Shown here: piece by piece, positions 11,645-23,089 of the stretch | Numbering within the stretch: the stretch's first letter is position 1 | Layout: the number at the start of each line of letters is the position of its first letter | Assembly: GCA_030762935.1 (NCBI GenBank) | Contig: CM060899.1 | Location: 58,020,501 to 58,084,500 of the forward strand | Direction of reading: 5' to 3' | Length of the DNA: 64,000 nucleotides | From: Hymenopus coronatus | Taxonomy: Eukaryota; Arthropoda; Insecta; Mantodea; Hymenopodidae | Made by a program: the position numbers and the translations under genes | Notes under the pieces: model-generated | Database searches by the model: none | What the model saw: only the letters and a program-made list of their open reading frames with translations | What the model was told of the DNA's origin: nothing

Positions 11645-12150
11645 ATAGATTCCTTCATAGGGTATATATATTGGGGGCTCTCAGAAATTTCGGGAGTGGG
11701 GGATGCATGAATCATCCACTTATAATACTACCGCCTGCGGTGCCATAAAACTTACAATACTCAACGTCCATAGAGGCAGATTTAAAGGTTTATGAAAATA
11801 AAAAGGCCTTAATTCGCACAATGTTTTTTCGGCTACATATCGTTATTGTAACAATATTGATATATTTAATTGTAATTAATTACTTTTTAAGGAAGTTGTG
11901 CATGCATTGCTTGCTTTTAATTAGTTTAAAATAACAATATATAGTTTCATATCTGTTATTGATTTTGTAACGTTTCTTTCCGAGTTATGAAAAAAAAAAA
12001 AAAAATGTCAGGTGAACTGTTGAATAAATTCTAACTAGTGCACAGCAATTGTTCAATCCTTAATCTTTGAAGCTCTCCTAAAATAATAAGGTAGTAAGAT
12101 GGGCATTTTGAAGAGTGAAAAATGGGTTGAAAATAAGAACTTAGAAAAAG
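11645..12150. other. no recognised feature
   Basis: AT-rich, with a 16-base A run at 11990-12005. No gene supported. Confidence 0.4.
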
Positions 12151-12168
12151 TAATTTTAAAGTGTAATT

Positions 12169-12462
12169 AATCGCCCTCCGTTGTGTAATGGTTATCATGC
12201 TGACTTCTTATACCCAAGGTCGCGGGTTCAAACCCGGCGGAGGACGATGGATTTTTTCGGGTGTAAAAATCCTTAGCATGGCTTCCTTCGGAAGGGAAGT
12301 AAAGCCGTGGGTCCCGTGTCGTAGATTTACGGCACGTAAAAGAACCTCAAGCCTGATTGAGAGGCCGCTGAGCAAAATTAAGCGGTCTTTCACGCCCAAT
12401 TTAGAATGGGACGCTGAGAACCACAGTAGTTAAAGAGCGTCCATAAATAACACGCCATTTCC
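12169..12462 (+). mobile_element. tRNA-Val-like SINE, full length with 16-bp TSD
   Basis: The head reads CCCTCCGTTGTGTAATGGTT, an A box like that of insect tRNA-Val, and then a B box GGTCGCGGGTTCAAACCC. CCTCCG and CGGAGG could pair as an acceptor stem. The body ends at CACGCCATTTCC. It is flanked by perfect direct repeats ATTTTAAAGTGTAATT at 12153-12168 and 12463-12478, which fixes both ends. Five more copies occur in this window, all in reverse orientation. It is not a tRNA gene, because the anticodon region does not fold as a standard arm and a body follows. Frames on either strand here are meaningless. Confidence 0.92.
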
Positions 12463-12479
12463 ATTTTAAAGTGTAATTC

Positions 12480-13135
12480 CAGGTTTTTTTTAACGGACAC
12501 AGAACAGTGTAGTATGAAAATAAAATATATAAGTATACCAAAAAAGCAAAATACAATATTTTTACATATTTTGTCAAATGACAATTGTGCATTGACCATA
12601 AAACTGACTATAGCCACAGAATATACGTAACCCTTTTCAGCTTTTCATATTTTACAGTATGTTGAAGTTGATAACTTCTTTGAGGTCTTAAATTGATGAG
12701 AGGGAAGTATCGTACTGTTTCTGTATTGCATCGATGAAGCCTGGTTTAGAAGATTAGCACCTCGGAAAGCGGACGCATACTTAAACTCTTATTCTGTGAA
12801 GACTTCAAGGGATGGTCTCTCTTTTACAAGATTGTTAAATACTTGTAATTAATTACTAAGATTGTGCAGCGGCTTCCGCTTTTTCCGGAGAGTGACTGGA
12901 GATATCAGACTCAGTGGCTCTACATTTTCCATAGTGTATTTGAATGCATACCCTAGACTCCAAACAGCCATCTAGCTATGGAGCATTTAAATAGTAACAT
13001 TTGTTGGCGTTCGGGACAGTTTAATAAACGAGAGCCAATGCTACTGGCGCAAGAGTGACATACCACTAATTCGAACGATTACTTGCTTTATTCTTTACAA
13101 TATGCAATATTTTGACCAAGAGACATAACTATCTG
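12480..13135. other. no recognised feature
   Basis: No gene or clear repeat recognised; slightly richer in CG than the neighbouring repeats. Confidence 0.4.
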
Positions 13136-13137
13136 AA

Positions 13138-13990
13138 GTGTTCCATTCACATGACTTTCTCTACTTATTCTGAAAACAAGCTATTCTTACAAAGTGTTAC
13201 TCTTCTCTCGACTTCATGCTAATCGACGTAAACATTAGCAGAAATGTCCTTATTGCTTAGTTCCTTGTAAGTAGAAGGGAACTAAACTAGGTTAAAGTGA
13301 TAGCCAAGCTTTCGAAAGCTGTCGCTATGCAATGGCATTAAAATCCCGTTCTCTTTGCATAGGCAAGAGTAAGAACGAAAAACGAATGGCGACTTCCTGT
13401 TTGAGAATTTTTTTTAAATATTTTAGAATTGAAAGCAATTGCAAGAAGCATCTCGGAAATTGTTAACTCTATAAGATAATGTATCGGATATCAATTGTGT
13501 GCTTCAACGAATCACACATTATTTACATACTAAGATTTCGCCTAGCTCTTACTGTTTTCCATTTATGCAAAAGTAATCCAGAATTCATAGGACTTCAGAA
13601 GGCTCAAAATATACATTTCATTCGTCACAAATCTATCTTAAACGTATTTTATTTTAATCAAAATTATTAGACCCATTTCGATAAGTTTTCCTTATAAAGG
13701 GTAGCTTGGAGTGGGGTGATTTTCTTGAAAATCATCATGTCGTATCCTTGCTGAACTAAAATATCAGTTTTGGTTCTTAACCGACTCTTCGTTTTTTTAG
13801 TTATTGGTTCACAGATGCTTACACGCGCTCGCGCGCGCACACACACACACACACACTGACCTTTTTCTTAAAATGCTTTTTGAATTCAGGGGAGCTCAAA
13901 ATGTATATTTATGATGAAATCATGACAACAAAAAGTTGGGTGGAATACAATACAATACTTTCTCTACCATGTAGAGAAACTAATCGCACA
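13138..13990 (+). repeat. rep-A repeat, full length
   Basis: Left end GTTCCATTCACATGACTTTC; right end ACTTTCTCTACCATGTAGAGAAACT, where the two arms pair as a hairpin. An AC microsatellite (about 13827-13856) sits at the same internal place as those in the other copies. Confidence 0.85.
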
Positions 13991-13999
13991 CACACACAC

Positions 14000-14815
14000 T
14001 CTATCATCCTTGTATAGTGCGTGAGTTTATAACGTCTAAACAGAAAGAAACGCAAGCCACGACTCCCACGTCTATGCCTGCCTAGGAGGAATCGTTATTT
14101 ATTGAAAGTGGCGAAATTAGAGTTTAATTTGCGGCAAAGCTCTCTGCTCAGAAAATTCAGTTTGCCGTGTCATTATGCGACACATGCAAGTGAATACGAT
14201 AGTTACCAAGGATAACGTTTCTTTCAAACTAATTACCAAGATGCTTCTTCATATTCATTGCTATAAATGTGGAAGTTCGTTGGAAATTCATTCTCATACT
14301 TTTGGCGATACAATGAGATTTTCATGATTTTTATCAAGTTAAAACTCCAATTAAAGTTTCGGTGCACAGATTTTGCCAAGTTCATACTGAATTCCTATTG
14401 ATCAATCGTTTTGATCACATCGTAACACAAGTGTCGCTCCATTGTAAACCCTATAACTCATATGAAAGAGGGATTGTTTATGTATTGAGCGCAAGTAAAC
14501 AATAATAAAATATCCTAATATAGTAGGCAGGGGAAGTAATGCATTCCACCCAAAAATTAGATGTCGAAATTTAATTTAAACTAGGGTTGAGCTCCCTGAA
14601 GCCAAGAAAAGGATTTTTAGAGATAGATCCGCATATTAATCTATGTTACCTACACAGAGAATTGACACGTTTCACAGTCTACTGTCCAAGTGGAACTCAC
14701 TGCTCCGAAAATCTGGAAATCTTTGTAAAAGTCTACCAGGCGTTAAGAGCTGCTGCTTTTGGTGATTGCGAGATAGCATGTAGTACTGCCCCTAGCCGTG
14801 GTCAGGCGTTCCACA
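14000..14815. other. no recognised gene
   Basis: The short frame at 14587-14826 (+) starts from a non-ATG codon and has no known domain. It overlaps the edge of the gypsy fragment. Nothing else is seen. Confidence 0.35.
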
Positions 14816-14819
14816 GCGT

Positions 14820-15770
14820 TGAGTAGTGGAACATGGACACCAAGTATCCGGGAAGCGAATACGACGGCCAGAACGTGTAGACTCTACACTAGAGCCGCTG
14901 GAGATGTTTCTGGTGTCGGAAATGCTGGTGGACCCAGAGGTGGTAGGGTCAGAGGATTGTATGAAGCAGTAGGCTCAGCAGGAAGAAAAGCTGGTTTGAT
15001 CCAATCAATTGAGAGGTGACGGACTGATTTGGTTCCAGGGAACAGAGTGAAGATCTTGTCTTCATGACTCAATACCTTGTGTGCTAAGGTGCTTTATGGA
15101 TGAATGTGTTCTTTTTTGCATGATGTTGCACAGGAACAGGATGGAGTTGCTGAATCTGCCCCTGAAGCTGTTCTACCAGTCGTGGTGGTTGCACACCACA
15201 ATAACAGCTGGAGGAAGAAATCGCCAGGTACACTAAGAGGCTCTCTACAGAACAGTTCTGCTGGCGTACATTCCAAACTTGGCCCGAGGGCTGTGCAAAG
15301 ATCCAGCAAGGGCAGGGTTAGGACTGTGCCGATGTAGAGGCAAATAACACTTAATTGTTGCCTTAAGAATGCAGTGAAAGGGTTCCACTATGCTGCTTGC
15401 CTGTGGGTGAAAGGCCATAGTGGCACAGAGTCTGATCCCACACATGTCAGAAAGAGCCAAAAGACCCTCAAAATGGAACTAGGTTCCTCAATCAGTAGTT
15501 AAGTGCTGTGGACAATGGAAGTGAGAAATCCAGCGTAATAGGGAGGTGTGGACCACAGTTGTAGCAGTGATGTCAATCACTGGAAATGCCTCAGGCCAGC
15601 AGGTAAATTGGTCAATTGCAATGAGGCAATACCGATAACCCTGTAGTCTATATGCATGTGATGATATCACATTGTGGGAAACAGTAAAGGGGCAAAGGGT
15701 GAGGAAGTGGGTCTGGAGATTTTGGAACAGGGAAGACAGGAACATGCCCAGGCACTGCAATTAGCTCATA
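14820..15770 (-). mobile_element. Ty3/gypsy retrotransposon integrase fragment, broken
   Basis: Read on the reverse strand, successive frames give integrase core segments (IDQFTCWPEAFPV, then CPQHLTTD with a catalytic-type Asp; CGIRLCATMAFHPQASSIVE with the Glu region), then TPAELFCREPLSVPG, and finally a C-terminal segment DKIFTLFPGTKSVRHLSIDW. That order is the core-to-tail order of Ty3/gypsy integrases. At least three frame breaks separate the pieces, and no protease, RT or LTR was found next to it. It is a dead fragment. Confidence 0.85.
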
Positions 15771-15889
15771 CAGAGAGCACATGTAACACTTGTTTACAAG
15801 CTTTGGCTTGAATTTGCTCCTTGGTGACTAAGCTCATGCAGAGAGCGCTACAGAAATGCAGGAACATATGGTCATGGGTGTTCAGTTGC

Positions 15890-16620
15890 AGTACAATATG
15901 ATACAATTATGTGGATGATGTATTTGAATTAATAAGAAACACATCACAGAGGCATTGAAACATTTAAACTTACTTCATGAAAAAAAACCCATCAGATTCA
16001 CATTTGAATCATAAACAACATGCTACCTTTCTGGACTCATCAATTAGGAGACACCACAGAAAATTATAATTTGAAATCTTTAGAAAACGTTCACACACAG
16101 GCACTACATCACAGCTGACATTACAATCCAAGACCACACAAATATGCAATAATCAACAGCTTTGTTCACAGAATTGAAGACATCCTTTTGGAAGAGAGTG
16201 AATATAAAAAAGAATATAAAGATATAATCATAACAGCAACAAGTAAAGGGTTTAGCAAGTAATTAGTAGATAAAAAGATTAGATGACAATAGGAATTAAA
16301 AGATATAACCCCTCTATCACCTAGTGAAGGGGGAAAAAAATGTTTAAATATTCACATTCAGAAATTACAGCAAACATCAGCATCAGAAACCTCTTTAGTC
16401 ATTCACAAACAGATCAAGGGAATTATAAAATTAATTGCTCTGATCGTTAAAAAGTTTACATCAGGAAAACCAACTGTAACATAACAAAAAAGACTAACCT
16501 AAAACCTGAGATACATAAACAAGGAATTACAAAAGTTTACAGTAGCAGCACATTTTTGGAATAATCACCACCAGATCAAGATAGAAACAGACCTTAGAAA
16601 AGCAGTAATATACTATTTAT
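15890..16620 (+). mobile_element. Penelope-like element, decayed RT and GIY-YIG
   Basis: The fragment starts with an RT catalytic motif YVDDVF. It continues with blocks usual after the palm in Penelope-like RTs (ATFLDSSIRR, FEIFRKRSHTGTT, then FVHRIEDI and LEESEYKKEYKDII). Near 16425-16490 a segment KINCSD...KVYIRKTNCN resembles the GIY-YIG endonuclease start, with a stop inside it. Several frameshifts and stops make it inactive. Assignment to Penelope rather than a LINE rests on the order RT then GIY-YIG. Confidence 0.65.
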
Positions 16621-16624
16621 AGTT

Positions 16625-17898
16625 TATTCAACATGATGTGTTCCTTCAAGGGGAAAGTAAATGCTAGGGTGGCACAGGAACTTGCCACTTCTCAAAACAG
16701 GGGCATCAAAGTTTGGGAATCTCTGATAAGGAGTTTGTGATAAGAAAACTAAATTGTATAATTTAGCCACAGTGGCAATTTAATTTATAACATTTTTCAG
16801 CTTGTTATTATATATATAAAATAAATATTGCAACTTGATTAATATATTTTTGTTAATCTATTAGCACATTCAATCCCCCTCCTTTTTCTCTCTCAATGTG
16901 TATATAGTTGAACAGCTTGATAAAAAGTAGCAATTTAGTTAATTTACCTGTTTACTATATTATTTTCACACTCCAAGGATGTTAATGAACAAGGTAGATT
17001 TAATAGCAATATTAAAATTGTCACAGCCTTTCACAGAATAATAACACAGACTTTTAAAGGATTCTAGTTAAATATGTGATTTTTGACTAGATGAGATTGT
17101 TCCAGATTAATTTCTGAGGCAGTTCTGATAATATATGGATACAGAACATATGAAACAGTAGGTACATGTCAAAATACACATACATGTTAAAAATATATAC
17201 ATAATAAATATATATATACATACACACACATAGGGTGGAAGGTGAATAAGTACAAATATTAGTATCAGCGTTTGAGGACAATGTGATGATCCAGTATTTA
17301 CAGGATTTTTTTTCTCTCTCTCACTATTTTCTGAAGTTATGTTTATGAGGAAAATTTCACAATGTTCTTAGGATAGTTATCATTCCCTACCACAGACATT
17401 CAGTGATTGTTTACATAACAAGTCACTTAATAGGTTGACCCTTCTCTGCCCTGCCTGACTATAGGTGGTGTGATATGAGGGAAGAATGTTGATTGCTTTG
17501 AAACTTCAACCTAGATAACATGTTTTTGTTTTAATATATTATCTGATTAGGACTCACAATGTATTCAGCATTCAGCTTAAAAATAGTGAATACAATGACA
17601 ATACTACACTTTATTTAAATTTAGTTTTATTAAACAAATACGTAACTCAAACCAATATGTATTTGCAGTTCTGTTCTTTAAATGATAAAATCACCCTCAT
17701 TACTCCTACAAAGGTTAGAAATTAAAAAATTAAACCTCAACACTTAAAATTACCTTCAAATCAGAAATTAAGAGAACCTGTGTCACAGATCCTATTATAC
17801 ACTGCAATTAACACTAGTTGTTTAGGAAGATTTAGAAATTACGGATGATACAGTCCTTCACAACATTGCCAGATTCCCCAACTGGGTGTAAATTAAAC
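16625..17898. other. no recognised gene
   Basis: AT-rich with a short TA/CA-rich tract near 17190-17230. No supported gene. The frame at 17087-17281 (-) is low complexity. Confidence 0.4.
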
Positions 17899-17911
17899 GA
17901 GTATCTGCTAA

Positions 17912-18207
17912 ATGGAAATGGCGTGTTATTTATGGACGCTCTTTAACTGCTTTGGTTCTCAGCGTCCCATTCTATATTGGGTGTGAAAGATCGCTTAATT
18001 TTGCTCAGAGACCTCTCTTATCAGGCTTGAGGTTCTTTTACGTACCATAAATCTACGACACGGGACCCACGGCTTTACTTCCCTTCCAAAGGAAGCCATG
18101 CTAAGGATTTTTACGCCCGAAAAAATCTATCGTCCTCCGCCGGGTTTGAACCCGCGACCTTGGGTATATGAAGTTAGCATGGTAACCATTACACCACGGA
18201 GGGTGAC
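17912..18207 (-). mobile_element. tRNA-Val-like SINE, full length with TSD
   Basis: Reverse-orientation copy of the 12169 family, from GGAAATGGCGTGTTATTTAT to the tRNA head ACACCACGGAGGGTG. It is flanked by perfect 12-bp direct repeats AGTATCTGCTAA at 17900-17911 and 18208-18219. Confidence 0.92.
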
Positions 18208-18219
18208 AGTATCTGCTAA

Positions 18220-18900
18220 TTCAGCACATGTAAACAGCATTCATTGTGTAAAGAAAGTTTGTGACTGAATCATTCCCTCGTTTCCTCACTGCGAGTCATG
18301 TGAATACAGCTTGCAATGTGCAAGTTATACTAAACACAGGAGCTGGTTGCTGTGTGACACATGAGAACACAGACATAATGAGGGTCATTCAAAACATGAG
18401 ACCCTGAAATTTGTGCTTAGTGTATGACAATTATATTTGTAAGCTACAAAATGAGATACACTTACAAGTTATATGTATTGCTCTCTATTAAATTTAAATT
18501 ATTTGCACTTATTCACCTTCCACCCTGTACATACATTACAATATGTTGAAATTCACCACACCCCATCCTCCTTGCTACATTTCTTTTTAATTAACCTTCC
18601 AAATGATATTTACAGCCTGATAAATTGTTTAGAAGTGATTCCTATAATATACATATATACAGTATTAGCAAACAAAATCTTCATAGTAGTATGAGCTGCA
18701 AATGAAAACTCTTGTGTCATGTTCTTGCTTGCCATTTCCATCCTAGAAATACAGAGCACACTGATGATGTATGGCTTTAGCAACTACAGCCAACCATTCC
18801 CACACAACCAATGTTGTGCGTCTCTTGGCACTTACAGCGAGTTTAATAGTCTGTCACTCCAGCAACCAGTTTTGAACAAAGTCTGAGATTTAATAACTTT
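18220..18900. other. no recognised feature
   Basis: No gene recognised. It could include the left end of the Tc1-like element that follows, but no inverted repeat was identified. Confidence 0.35.
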
Positions 18901-18923
18901 TACGGTTTACCCCACCTCATGCA

Positions 18924-19810
18924 ATGGGTTGGAAGAAATTTAAAATGGAAGAGAAATCTCATGCCTTGATTTTGCTAGAGAAGGGCGAGTCTGATTGCTG
19001 TAGCCAGAGATTTGGGGTTGTCAGGAGAGGCAATTTATCAACTGAAGCATTTAGTCACATCATTGCCAGCCAGGATAATACTACAGGGAAAGTCAGATTC
19101 TGGTGCATTTCAGAAGACTATATTAAGGACTGATAAGCTTGTGATGTATGAAATGATGCCAGACCCTGCTATAACCACTGCTGAACTGAAAAACTCAGAA
19201 ACAAGCACCCTGAACTCCTTCGCAACCATATGCAATAGGACCTGAGTCAATTAGTTGCAATGCACCAAAGAAGCCTATGTCAAACAGGAATGAAGAAGAA
19301 AAGGCTAGTCTTCAACAATAAATATCAAGATTGGATAACTGAGAAAGTGGAAGACAGTGAGCTTGAGCAATGAGAGCAATTTTTAAGCTTGTTAGAGGAG
19401 CCTCAAAGACTGTGCACCATCAAAGTACTGATTCACAATATGAAGCAACATTTACAGTTACGACACTTAAACACCTTAACTGTGGGATGGTGTGGAGTGC
19501 ATTCAGTGGAAACAAGGGTAAGGGAGATTGGTACTTCCTTCCAGAAAATGTAACAATGAAAGAATACAATTATATTTACATTTTGGAAGATCATTTGCTA
19601 ACCTTTTGGGAAATTCATCAGCGAGATTTTCTGCATGATGGAGCATCTGCCTGCCAAGCCAAGGCCATGCCAAAGTTGGCCTTGTAATTCCCCTGATCTT
19701 AACCCTATAAAAATGCCCAGAATTACATGAAGAAGAAGGTTCAACAGCAGTATCAATGTTCTAAACGATGCACTGATAACATTCTGGATAAACATGGATG
19801 CATCCTACTT
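18924..19810 (+). mobile_element. Tc1-like transposase pseudogene
   Basis: Fragments in order: an N-terminal helix-turn-helix region (KMEEKSHALILLEKGESDCC), AIYQLKHLVTSLPA and KTILRTDKLVM in another frame, then the catalytic half VWSAFSGNKGKGDWYFLPEN and LEDHLLTFWEIHQRDFLHDG. The last Asp is the second catalytic position of DD34E Tc1 enzymes. Downstream a frame-shifted SPDLNP-like segment follows. At least two frameshifts and stops are present. Terminal inverted repeats were not found. Confidence 0.8.
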
Positions 19811-19837
19811 TACAACCTTGCTAAATCCAGGTCCACA

Positions 19838-20640
19838 CAACTAATGATGATGATGATGGGTTTTAAGGGCTCTCAGCTGCTAGGTTATTAGCTTCCTTAA
19901 AAATAAAACAATCTACACAAAGCACAACAGATTAAAGCAATCTAAAAATAATCATAATTAAAATAGTTAAAGCTCCAGATAAAAAGTCAGTGTAGTGGGT
20001 GGCAAAATCTAAAACATCAGTCTAAAAATAGAGGAAATATGGAATGAAAACAGTGTAGGTAAATCAAAATACACAAAAATACTTAAGTCACCTGTGATAA
20101 AAAGTTAAAAAACCTTACCTACTGTTTCATGAACATCTGCCAGGAGAAACTAAAAACAAAATAAAATCCAATCTTTATTGAAAAAGGAAGTTTGGATAAA
20201 AATTTAAAAACCTGAGATACCACTACAGTAACATCTGCCAAAACATCCAAAATGTTAGCTGGCAGTTGTAGACTAGCTCACAGTGGTGCTAGAGGAGCAC
20301 ACATGTTGGACCAACAATGCTGTTGCACGAAGCAGACAGATAGGAGGAGGTTCTTTCGTAAAAGGGTAGCTCCGAGTAAAATTGTAATGGCCAATTCGTA
20401 AGTGAGCCAATATCACTCCTTTTGGCGAGATAAATGAGAGATGGTTACCCAGTTCACAGGTAGGCCTTCACTTTTCTTAGCTTGTTGCCATGGAGAGCTG
20501 ACCACTCTGATGGCCAGCACGAAAGTACCCCTCTCCGCACAACAAGCTTAAAGTCTGCATATGTAATGCAATGAATTGCAGTACTGGGTTCTGTGGCCGC
20601 AATCTTTGCCGCCAAATCCACCACTTCATTACACAACTAA
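19838..20640 (+). repeat. interspersed repeat family C
   Basis: Begins ATGATGATGATGGGTTTTAA and contains GCTGGCAGTTGTAGACTAGC and CTCACAGTGGTGCTAGA. The same blocks in the same order and spacing occur at 54903-55440. No coding potential. Comparable repeats starting with ATGATGATG are widespread in insect genomes. Confidence 0.6.
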
Positions 20641-20644
20641 AGAT

Positions 20645-21405
20645 GATAAAGTGTAAGAGCAACAAGACAAAGTATTAACTGTAACATAATTTTCACAATA
20701 CATGAATGGTATAATTTTGTTTCATTATCCTTATAAAGCTTTTTTGCCGGCACTGTATACTAGATTTATCTTGAATGGCTAGGAATTTGTTACACCACTT
20801 TTATACTGATCACAATAATTAGCAAATTATAACATAACCTCAATTATGTTTTTCAAAGGGAGACACCTGACAATGTATGAATGAGAAAAGTAAAAGTTAA
20901 TTTTTTTTATGCATTTGAAATTATTTTATGATGTTACTCAAACTAATTAAGTATTATTCAGCATAAACAGATATAAATAAAACAAATGCATAAATAATAA
21001 ACACAAAACAATACTTATAATTTAATAAAAAAAAAAAGTCATAAACATTTTTTTGCTATTGTTAACACATTAAGCAGTAATGTACTTGAAAATATTGATG
21101 CCTCACCCAACATGTCTGTTGAATCTAGCATATATAAAAATCATATATATATATATATATATATATCTTTACACAACATAATATGAGTAAGGAAATCAAT
21201 AGACTTCACACATAGTGACCACAAAATTTTGAGCTATAACTGTGCACAAAGTGTAGCAATGAAAACTGTATAAGTGAGGTTCAACTGTATATACATTTTT
21301 CAACGTGCTATAAGTTGGAGAAGTTATTCAGCATGCAACTTTTCAATATCCAATGCTGAGAGACTGAACCGAAGAATGATTAATATAATTTTACAGATAA
21401 AGCAA
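20645..21405. other. 3' side of LRR gene, no other feature
   Basis: Likely contains the 3' untranslated region of the reverse-strand LRR gene. A TA microsatellite lies at about 21144-21167. No gene is seen. Confidence 0.4.
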
Positions 21406-21408
21406 AAC

Positions 21409-22749
21409 TCAGCAGAAATGAACCCATGGATAAACCATTTTGATATCTTCTATTATGTTTGATCTCTTAACACCTTTAACTACTTTAATAGTAGAACACA
21501 CATTCAGAAGTCCAGGAAGAGCTTCATCTGCATTGGAATTACAAGCATTAAACACTTCTAGGTCTGGAAACTGATTAACTCTTAGACATTTATTTTGGCA
21601 GTTGTTTTCTCCATCTCTATAATAACACAGTGTAATGCTTCTAAGCTTAGGAGACTTCATTAGAAGACACCAACTGCAAAACTTTATACATTCTAAATGA
21701 ATTGTCTTTAATGAAGTAAATGCTGCCTCTGTATGTAGATAAGAACTATAAGATTGAACACGCTTCAATGAGAGGTTCTCTAATGAAGGACAATCTTTAG
21801 CCAGAGGTATGAGGCACCCAACAAAACTTACATGAAGGGACAATGTAGTCAGCTGATGTCCGATGTTTTTTAATGTAGAGTTGTAATATATTTCTGCTCC
21901 CCAAAGATGCAATTCCTTAAGGCTCATAAAATTGGATGAGAATAAATCATTTATTGTAATCCCAAAAACTGTTAATGATGAGAGATCTGGATATAGTTGT
22001 GGTTTGGCAAGATGATTGATATCAATAACTTTAACTCGACTGCAACTTAAAGCCTTCAGGCATGAGGATAAGCGCGTCATGAAGTGGTGAAGCTCTGCTG
22101 GGCGCATGCCGTAACGCTTCAAATGGCTTGAAGTGTTTATTATATTAAGTTCCTCCAGGACCTGCAATCTCTGAAGAGACTGAATGCTTATTAATGTTGC
22201 TCTAAAATCTCTTACATGAAGTTTCTTCAATGCAGGGCATGTATCTGCTATTACTGTTAGAAGATGTTCACAGTGATCAATATCCAATGCCACTATATGG
22301 TTTGGAATTATTCCTGGTATATAACCGTTACTTTTGTTAGTGATGTACAATGTAGTCAAGGATACTAATCCATTAATTATGTTATCCCACACAAAGACAG
22401 CAATATTTCTGTTGGCATCACCACCATCCTCTTCAGCATTAATGGAATAAAAATCATGAAAGTTTAAATGCAACTGTGTAACTCTGGGATGTATGATAGC
22501 TTGCAGAAACCTCTCCTTTAATCTGCTGCTGATGCAACAATGATGAAGCCTGCATATTCTCTCCAGCAGCTTCTTTGTTACTACATCTGCAAATACGTGA
22601 GGAACTTTCATATGGATAAGTTCCTTTATATTTTCACAAATTATAGTTGCTGAGTATTTGTTGACCATTTTCAACACATTAATTATGTGATTGGCAAACC
22701 CCTCTAAAGATAGAGTTTGCAGTGGCAAAGGCTGCAGCTGCATTACACC
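21409..22749 (-). CDS. leucine-rich repeat protein (FBXL-like), 3' terminal exon
   Basis: A single large open exon encodes about 445 residues to the stop at 21409. Irregular leucine-rich repeats of the cysteine-containing/FBXL type occur through most of it (for example CPALKKLHVRDF, LQVLEELNIIN, FMSLKELHLWG, CPSLENLSLKRV, FTSLKTIHLECI). Such repeats form a curved binding surface, and F-box proteins with them are substrate receptors of SCF ubiquitin ligases. No F-box is in this exon, so that role is inference. The open frame extends to an ATG at 22824, but TTGTTTCAG at 22758-22750 is a good splice acceptor, and the strongly hydrophobic stretch before it looks intronic. I therefore start the exon at 22749, with ATG 22743 as a possible start. 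Upstream exons were not found. Confidence 0.75.
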   Translation of the reverse strand, partial: GVMQLQPLPLQTLSLEGFANHIINVLKMVNKYSATIICENIKELIHMKVPHVFADVVTKKLLERICRLHHCCISSRLKERFLQAIIHPRVTQLHLNFHDFYSINAEEDGGDANRNIAVFVWDNIINGLVSLTTLYITNKSNGYIPGIIPNHIVALDIDHCEHLLTVIADTCPALKKLHVRDFRATLISIQSLQRLQVLEELNIINTSSHLKRYGMRPAELHHFMTRLSSCLKALSCSRVKVIDINHLAKPQLYPDLSSLTVFGITINDLFSSNFMSLKELHLWGAEIYYNSTLKNIGHQLTTLSLHVSFVGCLIPLAKDCPSLENLSLKRVQSYSSYLHTEAAFTSLKTIHLECIKFCSWCLLMKSPKLRSITLCYYRDGENNCQNKCLRVNQFPDLEVFNACNSNADEALPGLLNVCSTIKVVKGVKRSNIIEDIKMVYPWVHFC

Positions 22750-22867
22750 CTGAAACAAGATAACAATCAAATTTGACACAAGTGTAACAAGAATAACAAC
22801 AGTTTTCCAAGCTTCCTTCATCATTATAAACCACTTTTAATCAACTCTAAATTTTCTTGGATAAGAT

Positions 22868-23080
22868 AAAATACATGAATTGACTCCAACATTTTGAAGA
22901 TGTGCACCATCTTCAGAGTAAATTGATGAATTAGAAAGTCCAGAATCGCATATTTAAAGCACCAGAATGAACCATCAGATGCTGGCTTCATTCTGACACT
23001 TTAAATATGCAATTCCAAACTTTCAATTCACAGATGGTGCACATCTTCAAATCGTTCGAAGCAATCCATGTATTTACCTT
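22868..23080. repeat. foldback element (imperfect inverted repeat)
   Basis: Two arms of about 95-100 bases (22868-22971 and 22987-23080) are reverse complements with scattered mismatches and a loop of about 15. Shared blocks include GAAGATGTGCACCATCT and GCATATTTAAAG. It sits just upstream of the LRR exon. Confidence 0.8.
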
Positions 23081-23089
23081 GCTAGAAGC

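Noticed and set aside
12171..12250. Possible functional tRNA-Val gene
   Set aside because: A and B boxes are good but the anticodon arm does not fold properly, a 220-base SINE body follows, and TSDs flank the whole unit.
12188..12617. Several ORFs on both strands
   Set aside because: They are SINE sequence read in various frames, and similar frames appear at the other SINE copies.
15104..15337. + strand frame in the gypsy region
   Set aside because: It is antisense to the recognised integrase reading.
22750..22824. Hydrophobic N-terminal extension of the LRR protein as a membrane anchor
   Set aside because: A good splice acceptor lies between it and the rest, so it is probably intron.
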